Of a stretch of DNA of 64,000 nt, positions 9,503-19,953 are shown piece after piece. Under the pieces are notes generated by a model. It made no database searches. It was not told the DNA's origin and saw only the letters and a program-made list of their open reading frames with translations. Made by a program: the position numbers and the translations under genes. Position 1 is the stretch's first letter; every line of letters begins with the position of its first letter. Origin of the DNA: Luteibacter sp. UNCMF331Sha3.1 (GTDB lineage Bacteria; Pseudomonadota; Gammaproteobacteria; Xanthomonadales; Rhodanobacteraceae); assembly GCF_900109915.1 (NCBI RefSeq), contig NZ_FOBU01000001.1:554558-618557 (forward strand). Reading direction: 5' to 3'.

Positions 9503-10810
9503 ATGACCCTCCTCTGGAGCCAGCACGTACGTCTCCTTGCCCACGCAGCCGCCAGCGGCGACGCCGCGCGTGTGCGTGCGCTCTCCGCCCAGTATCCGGC
9601 GGCCGCCAGCGCGCTGGGCCCGCTGCTGAAGCCCGCCGCGCCGCGCACCGTCGCGGCCACCACCATCCAGGCGATCGAACAGCAGGGCATGACGCTGACG
9701 AACGCCCAGGCCCTCGGCGCCACGCTGCAGGAGCTCGGCACCGCCGTCGAAGGCGCTCGCGACACCGCCGGTCGTTTGACGGAAGCGGGCGCCAGGATTT
9801 CGACGGCGCTCGATCAGGCCCACGCGGGCGTCGCCGGCATGGCCGAAGCAGGCAGCCAGGGCCAGGCCACTTCCGCCGAACTCGACGGCCAGCTGCGCCT
9901 GCTGCGCAGCGCCCTCTCGGGCATGAGCCGCAACCACGCGCAGTTCTCCGAATACTTCACGTCCATCCGCAAGCTGACGGCGAGCGTGCAGGACATCGCC
10001 CACCAGACGAACCTCGTCGCGCTCAACGCCGCGATCGAAGCCGCCCGTGCCGGCGAAGCCGGCCGCGGCTTCGCCGTGGTGGCCGACGAGGTGAAGCAGC
10101 TCGCCGAGAAGACCACGCAGGCCACGGCGGAGATCGATCAGGTCACGCAGGCGGTCGGCGAATTCTCCGGCCATCTCGACGACGCCGTGCAGACGAGCCT
10201 GCGTCGCCTCGACCAGTCCCAGACCGGCATCGCCGGCATGCAGGCATCGCTCGGTCGCGTCGACGACGCCGTCCGCGGCGCCCGGGGCAGCCTCGAAGCC
10301 GCGCGCGAAGGCATGGCCGCCATGACCGGCCGCGTCGCCGCCATCCAGGCCACGCAGGCGTCCCTCGGTCGCGTCACCAACGAAGCCCGCCGCCAGGCCG
10401 ACGCCGCCGCGCGCGCCGCCGTCCTCGCGCATCGCCTCGGCCTCGCTCGCCTGGAGACCGAGGGCAACCTCGACGCCGCCAGCCTCAGCCAGATGATCCG
10501 CGAAGCCAGCCAGGGGCTGCGCTACGCGCTCGAACTGGCATCGCGCGACCCGTCGGGCCTCGATCGCCGCTGGCTGGATACCACGCCGCTGATGCGCTGC
10601 ATCGATCAGCTGCGCGCGCTACGCCCCGATGGCACCGCCGACGCGGTTCGCAGCGCGGGCGAACGGTTCTCCGTGCTCGCCTCGCAATACGCCATCACGC
10701 TCGGCGAAGGCCGCCACGCGGATGCCGGCCACATGCTGCCGGGCCTCACGCGCGAACTCGACGCCATCGCCCAGGGCCTTTCGGTGTCGCTCGCGGAGCG
10801 CGCGGCGTGA
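9503..10810 (+). CDS. soluble methyl-accepting chemotaxis protein
   Basis: The protein carries a bacterial chemoreceptor signalling domain. The hairpin tip contains [20 protein letters not shown] followed by [20 protein letters not shown] near residues 160-200, the most conserved part of the family. No transmembrane segment or known ligand domain is visible, so it should be cytoplasmic, and it lacks a C-terminal CheR/CheB pentapeptide. I prefer [12 protein letters not shown] at 9503 (435 aa) because of the promoter-like site upstream; an ATG at 9446 would add 19 residues. Its stop overlaps the flgA start. Confidence 0.85.
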   Translation: MTLLWSQHVRLLAHAAASGDAARVRALSAQYPAAASALGPLLKPAAPRTVAATTIQAIEQQGMTLTNAQALGATLQELGTAVEGARDTAGRLTEAGARISTALDQAHAGVAGMAEAGSQGQATSAELDGQLRLLRSALSGMSRNHAQFSEYFTSIRKLTASVQDIAHQTNLVALNAAIEAARAGEAGRGFAVVADEVKQLAEKTTQATAEIDQVTQAVGEFSGHLDDAVQTSLRRLDQSQTGIAGMQASLGRVDDAVRGARGSLEAAREGMAAMTGRVAAIQATQASLGRVTNEARRQADAAARAAVLAHRLGLARLETEGNLDAASLSQMIREASQGLRYALELASRDPSGLDRRWLDTTPLMRCIDQLRALRPDGTADAVRSAGERFSVLASQYAITLGEGRHADAGHMLPGLTRELDAIAQGLSVSLAERAA

Positions 10811-11508
10811 TCCAGCGCGTCCTCGCCACCGTGGGCGCGTTGTCGGCGCTGCTGATCTGTCCGCTTCCCGCGGCGGCCACGCAGTCGCTCGACGCCGTGC
10901 GCACGCTGGCGGTGGACTGGCTCCAGCAGCACCGCACGCTGCCGGGCGCGCGCATGACCACCGAAGCCGGCCAACTCGACAGCCGCCTGCACCTCGCCGA
11001 CTGCGCGGCACCGCTGGAAGCCTCCCTGCCCGGCAATCGTCCGCTGGGCGCCCGTGTCAGCGTCACGGTCCGCTGCCCCGTCCCGGGCGGCTGGACGGTA
11101 CGGGTGCCGGTGAAGGTGCAGATGTTCGCCAACGTGCTGGTCACGAGCCGGCCGCTGGCGCGCGGCGACGGTCCCGGCGCGTCCGACGTGCACACGGAGG
11201 AACGCGACGTGGCCAGCCTCGCCTACGGCTATGTCGCCAGCCTCGACCAGATCCGCGGCCGCGCGCTCGCCCGACCGCTCAACGCGGGCACCGTGCTCAC
11301 GCCCGGGATGCTCGCCGGCCGCCAGGCCGTGCGCATCGGCGACGCCGTGAGCATGGAAGCCTCGGTCGACGGCGTCACCATCCGCGCCGAAGGCGTGGCG
11401 ATGGGCGCCGGCGATACGGGCACCCGGCTGAAAGTACGCAACGCGTCCTCCGGCAAGGTGCTGGACGCCATCGTGAGCGGTCCCGGGACCGTGGCGGTGC
11501 TGCCATGA
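10807..11508 (+). CDS. flgA: flagellar P-ring assembly chaperone FlgA
   Basis: FlgA is the periplasmic chaperone needed to assemble FlgI into the P ring. The start is a GTG at 10807 that overlaps the stop of the receptor gene (GTGA), giving 233 residues. A signal peptide ends near PLPAAATQ. The C-terminal SAF-like region contains [20 protein letters not shown] and [13 protein letters not shown], typical of FlgA. It is separate from flgI, as in other polar flagellates, and upstream of flgM. Confidence 0.92.
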   Translation: MIQRVLATVGALSALLICPLPAAATQSLDAVRTLAVDWLQQHRTLPGARMTTEAGQLDSRLHLADCAAPLEASLPGNRPLGARVSVTVRCPVPGGWTVRVPVKVQMFANVLVTSRPLARGDGPGASDVHTEERDVASLAYGYVASLDQIRGRALARPLNAGTVLTPGMLAGRQAVRIGDAVSMEASVDGVTIRAEGVAMGAGDTGTRLKVRNASSGKVLDAIVSGPGTVAVLP

Positions 11509-11550
11509 ATGAAATCCCAACCCGGTCACACTCCCCGGCGCCGTGCCGGT

Positions 11551-11577
11551 TAAAGTTCGCCGACAGGCCGCCGATAA
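11551..11577 (+). promoter_or_regulatory. consensus sigma-28 (FliA) promoter of flgM
   Basis: TAAA at 11551-11554 and GCCGATAA at 11570-11577 are separated by exactly 15 bases, a perfect match to the FliA consensus. The start codon of flgM is 38 bp downstream. This gives the expected loop in which FliA drives its own anti-sigma factor. Confidence 0.92.
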
Positions 11578-11614
11578 AGGGTCTGACGGAACACACGCTC
11601 CGAGGTAACCACGC

Positions 11615-11923
11615 ATGACGACGACGATCAAACCCGGCATCCAGGCTCCCCAGCCCCAGGTGCAGCTGCGCACCCAGAACCCCGCGGCCGGTGCCGCCGG
11701 TTCCGCGCAGGGCACCGCCACGGTTCGTCCGAGCGACGACAGCATCAGCCTTACCGATTCGGCGAAAGCGCTCGACGCCGCCAGCCGCGGCGAAGGCATC
11801 GACACGAAGCGCGTGGACGAGATCCGCGCCCGCCTCGCCGACGGCACGTACAAGCCCGACGCACAGGCCATCGCCAGCAAGTTTCTGGCGATGGAAGGCG
11901 TCATGGGTGGCGGCAAGGCATGA
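11615..11923 (+). CDS. flgM: anti-sigma-28 factor FlgM
   Basis: FlgM binds FliA until the hook is complete and is then exported. The 102-residue protein has an unstructured, Gln/Ala-rich N-terminal half and the family C-terminal helices, with DSISLTDSAKALDAASR and VDEIRARLADGTYKPDAQAI. It is preceded by a perfect sigma-28 promoter and overlaps flgN by four bases (ATGA). Confidence 0.94.
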   Translation: MTTTIKPGIQAPQPQVQLRTQNPAAGAAGSAQGTATVRPSDDSISLTDSAKALDAASRGEGIDTKRVDEIRARLADGTYKPDAQAIASKFLAMEGVMGGGKA

Positions 11924-12363
11924 GTGCCGCGCCGGGCGCCGACTTCGACGCCGCGCTGGTCGCCGTGATGGGCGACCTGGCGCGCGGCATCGACGCCCTG
12001 CACGCATGCCTGATTGAAGAACGCCTCGCGCTCGACAATCCCGATCCGCAACCGCTGGAAGACGTCGGCCGCGCCAAGGGCGACCTGATCGACCGCGTCG
12101 AGGCACTCGACGTCGAACTGCGCCAGCTCGGCGATGCCGCGCGCGTGGACGCCTTCGCCGACCCACGCTGGACGCACGTCTTCGATCGCCTTCGCGAATG
12201 CAGGCAACTCAATGAAACCAACGGCCGCATCGTCGGCCAGCGGATCAGCCACGTGCGCCACGCGCTGTCGCTGATCTCGGGCGATTCGCCCGGTGGCTCG
12301 ACCTACGGCCGCAACGGGGTCGCGAAGATAAACCTCCGTTCCGCGACCCTTGCACAGGTTTGA
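11920..12363 (+). CDS. flgN: flagellar export chaperone FlgN
   Basis: FlgN is the cytoplasmic chaperone for FlgK and FlgL. The 147-residue protein is helical and acidic, with LNETNGRIVGQRISHVRHAL near residue 90 and STYGRNG near the C-terminus; both are typical of proteobacterial FlgN. Translation is coupled to flgM through an ATGA overlap. The FlgN partner flgK is at the other side of this locus. Confidence 0.88.
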   Translation: MSAAPGADFDAALVAVMGDLARGIDALHACLIEERLALDNPDPQPLEDVGRAKGDLIDRVEALDVELRQLGDAARVDAFADPRWTHVFDRLRECRQLNETNGRIVGQRISHVRHALSLISGDSPGGSTYGRNGVAKINLRSATLAQV

Positions 12364-12417
12364 TCTTCACCGAACGACGACAATAGAGCTCACCCCAGAC
12401 GGCGCAAGAAGGAAGCA

Positions 12418-13698
12418 ATGGCAGTATCTCCCCAGCCGACCGCGGTGAACGACGACGGCATCCTTCCGATCGTCCGTGTCCCCATCCTCGACAAGAAGCA
12501 GTCGCTCTTCGCTTACGAGCTGCTCTTTCCGCGCCCCATCGGCACCGACATCGACGCCGCGTCGCTTGCGCATACGCAGGCCACGCTGAGCGCGATCGCG
12601 GACGGTAGCCTCAAGCGCCTCGTGCGCGACAACCGCGCGTTCCTGCACATGTCGACCGAGCTGCTCGTGCAGCACGCCGACATCCTTCGCCATAACGCGC
12701 GCCTCGGCGCCAGCATCAGTGCCGACGTCGGCACGAACGAGGATCTGCTCCTCAAGCTGCGCGAACTGAAGAGCCACGGCTGCCTGTTCATGCTGGAGGA
12801 CTTCACGCTTCCCGCGGATCCCGAACAGCGCGCCGGCGTCGACGCCCTGCTACGCATCGTGCAGTTCGCCAAGATCGCCGTCGATCACCGCCACCCCGTG
12901 GCCGCGCGCGCACACATGGACTACGTCCACGCTTTCGGTGTCAAGGTGATCGTCACCGGCATCGACTCGCACGAAACCTTCGTCGACTATGCCGACCAGG
13001 ACATCGACGGCTTCCAGGGCAAGTACCTGCTGCGGCCGGAACGCGTCGACATGCCGCGCCTTACCCCGAGCAAGCTCGGCGTGCTGCGCCTGATGGGCGC
13101 GTTGCAGGATCCCGAGAACGGCCCCGTCGAGCTCGGCAAGATCATCCGCGACGACGCCATCCTCAGTTACAAGCTGCTCGGCTGCGTCAACTCGGCGTAT
13201 TTCGCCCTGCCTCGCCAGCTGAAGTCGGTGGAACAGGCCGCGGTGTTCTTCGGCGTCAACCGCATGCGCAACTGGATCTTCACCATGGCCGTGTCCGGCA
13301 TGGACGAACGGCCGCCGGAGCTCCTGCGTCTGGCACTGATCCGGGCGCACATGTGCGAGAAGCTGGCGCGGGCGATCAAGCCCGAGCTGCAGGAGATGGC
13401 GTTCACCGCCGGCCTGTTCTCGCTGCTCGACACGCTCATGAACGTCTCGATGTCGTACGTGCTGGAGCACCTGCCCCTCGCGATCGAGATCCGCGAGGCG
13501 CTGCTCGACGGCACGGGTCCGTTCGCCACGATCCTCGATCAGGTCCGCCACTGGGAACAGGGCGAACTGGAGAGCGACAGCTCGTTGCGCGAGCAGCACG
13601 TGAACACGATGGCGACCATCTACGTGGAGGCCACCGACTGGGCCGATCACGTCTACGCGTTCGCCGACGGCACGGCGACGGCCACCGCGGAAGCCTGA
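12418..13698 (+). CDS. EAL-like/HDOD domain regulatory protein
   Basis: The 426-residue protein has an N-terminal EAL-like domain (about residues 16-205) and a C-terminal HDOD domain (about 210-400), as in the YuxH group. The EAL signature is replaced by YELLFP, and the metal-binding residues of active c-di-GMP phosphodiesterases are not evident, so I infer a binding or signalling role. The HDOD part contains IIRDDAILSYKLLGCVNSAY and EQAAVFFGVNRMRNWI. GAAGGA precedes the ATG. It lies just after flgN, suggesting a motility or c-di-GMP link, and converges with the MAPEG gene 4 bp away. Confidence 0.85.
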   Translation: MAVSPQPTAVNDDGILPIVRVPILDKKQSLFAYELLFPRPIGTDIDAASLAHTQATLSAIADGSLKRLVRDNRAFLHMSTELLVQHADILRHNARLGASISADVGTNEDLLLKLRELKSHGCLFMLEDFTLPADPEQRAGVDALLRIVQFAKIAVDHRHPVAARAHMDYVHAFGVKVIVTGIDSHETFVDYADQDIDGFQGKYLLRPERVDMPRLTPSKLGVLRLMGALQDPENGPVELGKIIRDDAILSYKLLGCVNSAYFALPRQLKSVEQAAVFFGVNRMRNWIFTMAVSGMDERPPELLRLALIRAHMCEKLARAIKPELQEMAFTAGLFSLLDTLMNVSMSYVLEHLPLAIEIREALLDGTGPFATILDQVRHWEQGELESDSSLREQHVNTMATIYVEATDWADHVYAFADGTATATAEA

Positions 13699-13702
13699 GG
13701 GC

Positions 13703-14113
13703 TCAGACCAGCGACGGCGCGATCAGGTGGATCACCAGATACTGCCAGATGAGCATCAACGCCATCGCCGCGATGACGATCAGGCTGAGGGCCGCGCCGA
13801 TGGCGCGGCCCGCCGAATAGGCGGGTGACCGCGACAAGCCGAACGCGTGCGCGAGGCGCGCCACGAGCAGAGCGATGCCGAACACATGCAGCAGAAGCGG
13901 CAGCGTCTGGTTGAGTTCGAGGATCAGCAGCAGTATCAGTGCGAGCGGTATGTACTCCGCCGCGTTGCCGTGGCTGCGCACGGCACATGCCACGTCGCGA
14001 TCGCCGCCGTCGCCCAGACCGATACCGGTTCGCTTGCGCAACAACATCACGCGCACGGCCAGCGCCAGCGTGATCAAGGCCAGCAAGGCCGCGTAGAGTC
14101 CCGTGATGCGCAT
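13703..14113 (-). CDS. MAPEG family membrane protein
   Basis: MAPEG proteins are small integral membrane proteins related to glutathione S-transferases. This one has 136 residues and about four hydrophobic segments. It contains the family region ACAVRSHGNAAEYIPLALIL, with the conserved RxHxNxxE-type pattern, and HVFGIALLVARLAHAFG. The substrate cannot be deduced. It converges on the EAL-HDOD gene and is 24 bp after the TMEM43-like gene. Confidence 0.85.
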   Translation of the reverse strand: MRITGLYAALLALITLALAVRVMLLRKRTGIGLGDGGDRDVACAVRSHGNAAEYIPLALILLLILELNQTLPLLLHVFGIALLVARLAHAFGLSRSPAYSAGRAIGAALSLIVIAAMALMLIWQYLVIHLIAPSLV

Positions 14114-14137
14114 GCGCCATTCCTCCCTGTTGCGGGT

Positions 14138-15193
14138 TCAGATCGCCCTGGTCGCCGTGCGCTGCTGCACGCGCCAGATCGCCAGGCCGGCACCGAGCAC
14201 GGCCACGAGTAACCATACGCTCGCCGCCATGGCGTCGCCAGCAAGCCACATCACACCCGCCACGGCCGACACCACGACCGCGCCGATGCCGATCGCGAAC
14301 AGGAGATCGCGCTCCATGCGGCTCGTCAGTGCGAGCAGCGAAGAGCCGACGATCGCCAGCACGAACGCCAGTCCGCGCAACAGAAGTACGGCCTGCGGGG
14401 GCTCGGGCAACGCCGGAATGACCTCGAGCAGGCTGCGATCGCCCACCTGCACTTCGAACCCGGGATCGCCCGCCTTGGGCGGCGCGGGAACGAGCGTATC
14501 GCCGTCGATGCGGGCGACGACGGTCATCGACTGTATCGGCACGCCTTCCCAGCTCACGCGGAGATCGCCGAGCCGCGGGTGCGCCGACTTCGCGCTGGTG
14601 ACCAGCGCGTCGTCGACGCGCTGGAACGTCGCGGCGAGGTTGGGCGGCATGCCCTTCTCGTTGGGCGCGACGCTGGTGCGCCCCGGAAAGGCGCGCAGGA
14701 TGGCTTCGCCCAGCCTGAAGTTACCGAGCTTCACTTCGCCCGCTTCGAACTGACGGCCCTGGATCGGGAAGGCCCCCGGGTTCACATGGCCCGCCGGCTT
14801 CGCGAACGACGACGCGTCGATGGGCCGATCGACCCAGTCGAGTTCGTAATGCGTGGCGCCACCGACCGTGATCTCGCGCCACTGGAACATCTCCACGTGA
14901 CGGATGAGGATCGGCGAGTTCGCGCGCACGTTGAACTCGGGATCCCTGGGCGCGTCGACGATCTGCGGGATGCCGCTGACACGGGTCACCGAGCCGTACT
15001 GGCCCGCCGCGGGCCGACCGGCGTCGCCGAGATCGAGCACGGGGGCGCCGTGACGCGTCATCGCCGCGCCGTAGTCCATCACCCTGCGCTCGTTCCACGC
15101 GATCAGACCCAGCCCCGCGAGCAACAGCACGGCACCCGCGATGCGCGAGCCCCAGCCCATGCCGCCCTGCTTCACCCTGTACGTCGACGTCAT
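14138..15193 (-). CDS. TMEM43 family membrane protein
   Basis: The 351-residue protein has one N-terminal membrane segment (about residues 17-37), a long extracytoplasmic domain, and three or four membrane segments near the C-terminus. This topology and the segment IAWNERRVMDYGAAMTRHGA match bacterial members of the TMEM43 (LUMA) family, whose function is unknown. The start at 15193 (MTSTYRVKQGGMGWG) is 10 bp after the end of the metallo-hydrolase gene; an upstream extension has no support. Confidence 0.75.
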   Translation of the reverse strand: MTSTYRVKQGGMGWGSRIAGAVLLLAGLGLIAWNERRVMDYGAAMTRHGAPVLDLGDAGRPAAGQYGSVTRVSGIPQIVDAPRDPEFNVRANSPILIRHVEMFQWREITVGGATHYELDWVDRPIDASSFAKPAGHVNPGAFPIQGRQFEAGEVKLGNFRLGEAILRAFPGRTSVAPNEKGMPPNLAATFQRVDDALVTSAKSAHPRLGDLRVSWEGVPIQSMTVVARIDGDTLVPAPPKAGDPGFEVQVGDRSLLEVIPALPEPPQAVLLLRGLAFVLAIVGSSLLALTSRMERDLLFAIGIGAVVVSAVAGVMWLAGDAMAASVWLLVAVLGAGLAIWRVQQRTATRAI

Positions 15194-15203
15194 CCTGCCC
15201 CCA

Positions 15204-16067
15204 TCATGCGCCGGCGAGGGGTTCTGCCCCCACCAGCATTTCCACCATATCGACCGCCACGTAGCGGCCTTTAGCATCCCGTTCGACCGCCGCCATCGCG
15301 CAGCCGTGGTCGTGGGTGAAGAACAGCTTCACCCCGCGAGCCATCTTGTCGTCAAGGAATGTCTTTTTCTCGTCGATGAGCTTCTCGGGCCAGCGGTCGT
15401 AGCCCATCGTCACCGGCAGGTGCACCCAGGCACGGCCCGGGATGAGGTCGGCGCAAAACGCTACCCCGCCTACCTCGGCCAGCATGAGACCGGGCGTGTG
15501 GCCTTCCGAAAAATCGAAACGCACCGCGTCGCCCAGCGACGAGGGCACGCCCGGCTCGACCTGCTCCAGCCGGCCGCTTTCGTCGAGCAGCCGCACGATC
15601 TCGGGAATGAAGGACGCCCGGTCGCGCGGGTGCGGGTCGCGTGCGCGAGCCCAGTGTTCCGCGCCGACGAGGAAACGGGCCTTCGGGAAGAGCAGTCGCG
15701 GTTCCGCGCCCTCCTCCCATGGCGCGAGCAGGCCGCCCGCGTGGTCGAAATGCAGGTGCGACAGCACGACCGCATCGATGTCCTCGTGCGTCAGCCCGAC
15801 CTCGGCCAGTGAATCGAGCAGGACGTGGCGGTCTTCCACCACGCCGTAGCGCTCGCGCATCGACGGTTCGAAGAACGCGCCGATGCCCGTTTCGAACAGC
15901 ACGTTGCGGCCGTCGAGGTCGGTGACGAGCAGGCAGCGGCATGCGAGGGGAATGCGGTTCTGCTCGTCGGGCGCGATCCAGCGCGACCACATCGCCCGCG
16001 GCGCGTTGCCGAACATCGCGCCGCCGTCGAGCTGCTGCGAGTTGCCGATAAGTGACCAGAGTTTCAT
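15204..16067 (-). CDS. MBL-fold metallo-hydrolase
   Basis: The 287-residue protein has the metallo-beta-lactamase fold motif [13 protein letters not shown] (HxHxDH) near residue 105. A second metal-ligand region is [14 protein letters not shown], and [13 protein letters not shown] lies near the C-terminus. No signal peptide is present. The overall layout resembles quorum-quenching lactonases and related esterases, but the substrate is not predictable. It ends 10 bp before the TMEM43-like gene and begins 9 bp after ggt. Confidence 0.85.
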   Translation of the reverse strand: MKLWSLIGNSQQLDGGAMFGNAPRAMWSRWIAPDEQNRIPLACRCLLVTDLDGRNVLFETGIGAFFEPSMRERYGVVEDRHVLLDSLAEVGLTHEDIDAVVLSHLHFDHAGGLLAPWEEGAEPRLLFPKARFLVGAEHWARARDPHPRDRASFIPEIVRLLDESGRLEQVEPGVPSSLGDAVRFDFSEGHTPGLMLAEVGGVAFCADLIPGRAWVHLPVTMGYDRWPEKLIDEKKTFLDDKMARGVKLFFTHDHGCAMAAVERDAKGRYVAVDMVEMLVGAEPLAGA

Positions 16068-16076
16068 GCGCGCGCC

Positions 16077-17792
16077 CTACTGCACCTTGCCAAGGCCCGA
16101 CGGACGACGCGGGTCGCTCGCGGCGTCCAGCGTATTTGTCCGGTGGTCCCAGGTCACCACGTTCATGAAGCCCCAGGGCGAACGCTTGCGCAGCGTGTGA
16201 CCCATGTCGGTCAGCGTTTTCGTCGTGGCGGCGTCGAACGCGCCGTCTTCCACGTCGACACGGTCGGGAAGGTACTGGTGGTGGTAGCGCTTCTGCGCGG
16301 TGATCTCCGACGCGCTCTTGCCATCGACGAAGGCGAGGATGCCCTCGAGTACCTGCGTGATGATGGTGGAACCACCCGGCGAACCGATGACCGCCGTGCG
16401 GTCGGCGCCGAACACGAAGCTCGGCGACATCGACGACAGCATGCGCTTGCCCGGCTCCGGCGCGTTGGCGAGCGCGCCGCGCAAACCGAAGGCATTCGGC
16501 TGGCCCGGCACGAGCGCGAAGTCGTCCATCTCGTCGTTGAGCACCACGCCGGTGCCCGCGGCGACGAAGGCCGAGCCGAATTCCAGGTTCACCGTGAGCG
16601 TCGAGGCGACCATGTTGCCGTCGGCGTCGATCACCGAAAAATGCGTCGTATGCATGCCGGGCTCGGGCGCCATGGCCGTGGGCAGCAGGTCGGACGGCGT
16701 GGCCTTGTCCGGCGAGATCGTCGCGCGGAGGCCATCGGCATAGAAACGCGACAGCAGCATGTCGAGCGGCATCGTGACGAAATCCGGGTCGCCCAGGTAT
16801 TCGTTGTGGTCGCGGAACGCGCGACGCATCGACTCGATGGTGAGGTGGGTCGCATGTGCCACGTCGACCTTCGACAGGTCGAAGCCCGAGAGGATGTTGA
16901 GGATCTCGGCGATCGCCACGCCGCCCGACGAGGGCGGCGGCGCGAGGATGACCCGATAGCCCTTGTAATCGACGGACAGCGGCTCGCGCTCCTTCACCTT
17001 GTAGGCTTCGAGATCCGCGGCCGTCCAGTTGCCGCCCGCGCTACGCGACGCCGAGACCAGCAGCTTCGCCGTCTCGCCCTTGTAGAAGCCGTCGACGCCC
17101 TTCGCCGCGATGCGCTCGAGCGTCTTCGCGAGATCCGGCTGGCGCAGCGTCCAGCCCGGCGTCGGCACCTTGCCGCCGGGAAGGAAAATGGCAGCCGATG
17201 CCGGATAGCGCGCGAGCACGTCCTTGCGGTCGTCGATCGTGCCGAGGAAACGCTTGTCGGGCTGGAAGCCCTCCTTCGCGATGCGGATAGCCGGAGCGAG
17301 CGACACCGCGAGGGGCAGCTTGCCGTAATGCTCGGCCATCCACACCAGTCCGGCAGGCTCGCCGGGAATGCCGGCCGATAGCGGGCCGTTGGTGGACACG
17401 TCGCGGTCCGGTTTGCCGTCCTTGCCGACGTAGACCTTCATGTCGACCGCCTTCGGTGCGGTCTCGCGCGCGTCGATGAAGATGTTTTTCTTGTCGGACG
17501 CGCGGTGCAGCAGCGCGAGAAAGCCGCCGCCGATGCCGGAGCTCTGCTGCTCCACGACGGCGAGGGTGGACGATACGGCGACGGCGGCGTCGAACGCGTT
17601 GCCGCCCTTGCCGAGCACTTCGAAACCGGCGTTCGTGGCCAGGAAGTTCGCGCTGGCGATGGCGGCGTGGCCGGGGCCGCGCGACGCGGCGGGGGCCGTT
17701 TTTTCAGGAGCCTTTTCGGCGGCGGCCGAGCCGGCGCCGGCAACAAGAAACAGGCTCGCGGCGACGACGCGCCACGACGGTGCATGGACCAT
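16077..17792 (-). CDS. ggt: gamma-glutamyltransferase
   Basis: The enzyme cleaves or transfers the gamma-glutamyl group of glutathione in the periplasm. The 571-residue proprotein has a signal peptide (MVHAPSWRVVAASLFLVAGA onwards). The autoprocessing and catalytic site is TTHFSVID, placing the nucleophilic Thr near residue 382, followed by STLTVNLEFGSAFV. The C-terminal small subunit contains LSSMSPSFVFG and IGSPGGSTIITQVL, the oxyanion and substrate-binding region. Length and order match the family. Confidence 0.95.
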   Translation of the reverse strand: MVHAPSWRVVAASLFLVAGAGSAAAEKAPEKTAPAASRGPGHAAIASANFLATNAGFEVLGKGGNAFDAAVAVSSTLAVVEQQSSGIGGGFLALLHRASDKKNIFIDARETAPKAVDMKVYVGKDGKPDRDVSTNGPLSAGIPGEPAGLVWMAEHYGKLPLAVSLAPAIRIAKEGFQPDKRFLGTIDDRKDVLARYPASAAIFLPGGKVPTPGWTLRQPDLAKTLERIAAKGVDGFYKGETAKLLVSASRSAGGNWTAADLEAYKVKEREPLSVDYKGYRVILAPPPSSGGVAIAEILNILSGFDLSKVDVAHATHLTIESMRRAFRDHNEYLGDPDFVTMPLDMLLSRFYADGLRATISPDKATPSDLLPTAMAPEPGMHTTHFSVIDADGNMVASTLTVNLEFGSAFVAAGTGVVLNDEMDDFALVPGQPNAFGLRGALANAPEPGKRMLSSMSPSFVFGADRTAVIGSPGGSTIITQVLEGILAFVDGKSASEITAQKRYHHQYLPDRVDVEDGAFDAATTKTLTDMGHTLRKRSPWGFMNVVTWDHRTNTLDAASDPRRPSGLGKVQ

Positions 17793-17842
17793 GGGGATGA
17801 GTCTCCGGGATATCTCTACCCCGGAGATTAACCGATGCCGGC

Positions 17843-18109
<267 letters not shown>

Positions 18110-18146
18110 TTAGCCCAATAGCTCATCGGGCGCTCGGTGCGCCGTA

Positions 18147-18210
18147 GGGGCCAGCCTGCTGGCGATGGGCGCTCGCGGCAAGCACCCATCGCCAGCAGGC
18201 TGGCTCCCAC
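18147..18210. repeat. REP-type inverted repeat, copy 1
   Basis: The left arm contains GCCAGCCTGCTGGCGATGGG and the right arm its reverse complement, ending in GGCTCCCA. The same element recurs at 41603-41669 and 48307-48373 and in variant form at 39183-39248. It is extragenic, between yfhL and the terminator of the lipoprotein gene. Confidence 0.9.
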
Positions 18211-18213
18211 CGG

Positions 18214-18241
18214 AAAAAAAAGGGCGCCGCAAGCGGCGCCC
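18214..18241 (-). terminator. terminator after the coaD-linked lipoprotein gene
   Basis: On the minus strand an 8-bp stem, GGGCGCCG and CGGCGCCC, with loop CTTG is followed by a run of eight T residues. It lies 25 bp after the lipoprotein stop. Confidence 0.9.
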
Positions 18242-18266
18242 TTCCACGGCGGGTTGCCCCGCCCGA

Positions 18267-18770
18267 TTACATCGCGACGAAGCGGAAGGTCGCGCCGCTC
18301 GGTGCGACGGCATCGGCCACGCGCTGCTGGTCGGCCTGGTCGCCGATGAAGAGCACGATCACGTTCTTGAACGAGCCGGCGTTGGCGCCCTTGAACGCTT
18401 CGATCATGAGATCGGCGGTCTTGGCCGACTCCGGGCCACCGAACACGAGCATGTTGCCCGGGGTGACGCCGCGGGCGACGGTGCCCTGCACGTTCTCGAG
18501 CTGACGGGCGCGGCCGTCCTGACCGTTCTGGTCGTCGCCGGCCGGCACGAAGTACGGGAACGGACGGTCGGCGGTCATGCCCTGCATGTTCTTGCGCACG
18601 ATCTGGCCGAAGTACTGGCTCCAGGCCTTCGTGTCGGTCGGGCTGGTCGGCTTCGCGACGGCGGCTTCCTGCTGCGTGGCAGCCTGATCGGTGTCTTCCG
18701 ACTTGTTGCAGGCCGTGAGGGCCAGGGCGGCGGTCAGGGCCACGGACGCGGCGAGGACGAACTTACGCAT
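18267..18770 (-). CDS. hypothetical lipoprotein
   Basis: I do not recognise the family. The 167-residue protein begins MRKFVLAASVALTAALALTA and then C, a clear lipoprotein signal with lipobox LTAC. The start at 18770 has GGTGAT five bases upstream; an in-frame ATG further out lacks a signal peptide. The mature part is a small soluble domain with a nucleotide-fold-like alternation (NMLVFGG, NVIVLFIGDQADQQRVADAV). It is 17 bp after coaD and has its own strong terminator. Confidence 0.75.
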   Translation of the reverse strand: MRKFVLAASVALTAALALTACNKSEDTDQAATQQEAAVAKPTSPTDTKAWSQYFGQIVRKNMQGMTADRPFPYFVPAGDDQNGQDGRARQLENVQGTVARGVTPGNMLVFGGPESAKTADLMIEAFKGANAGSFKNVIVLFIGDQADQQRVADAVAPSGATFRFVAM

Positions 18771-18787
18771 GATGATCACCTTTGTTT

Positions 18788-19889
<1,102 letters not shown>

Positions 19890-19953
19890 CGCTCAGCGGC
19901 CAGTGAGGGCGGGGGTGATAGCATTCGCCCATTGTCTTTGAATCCTTCGCGCA

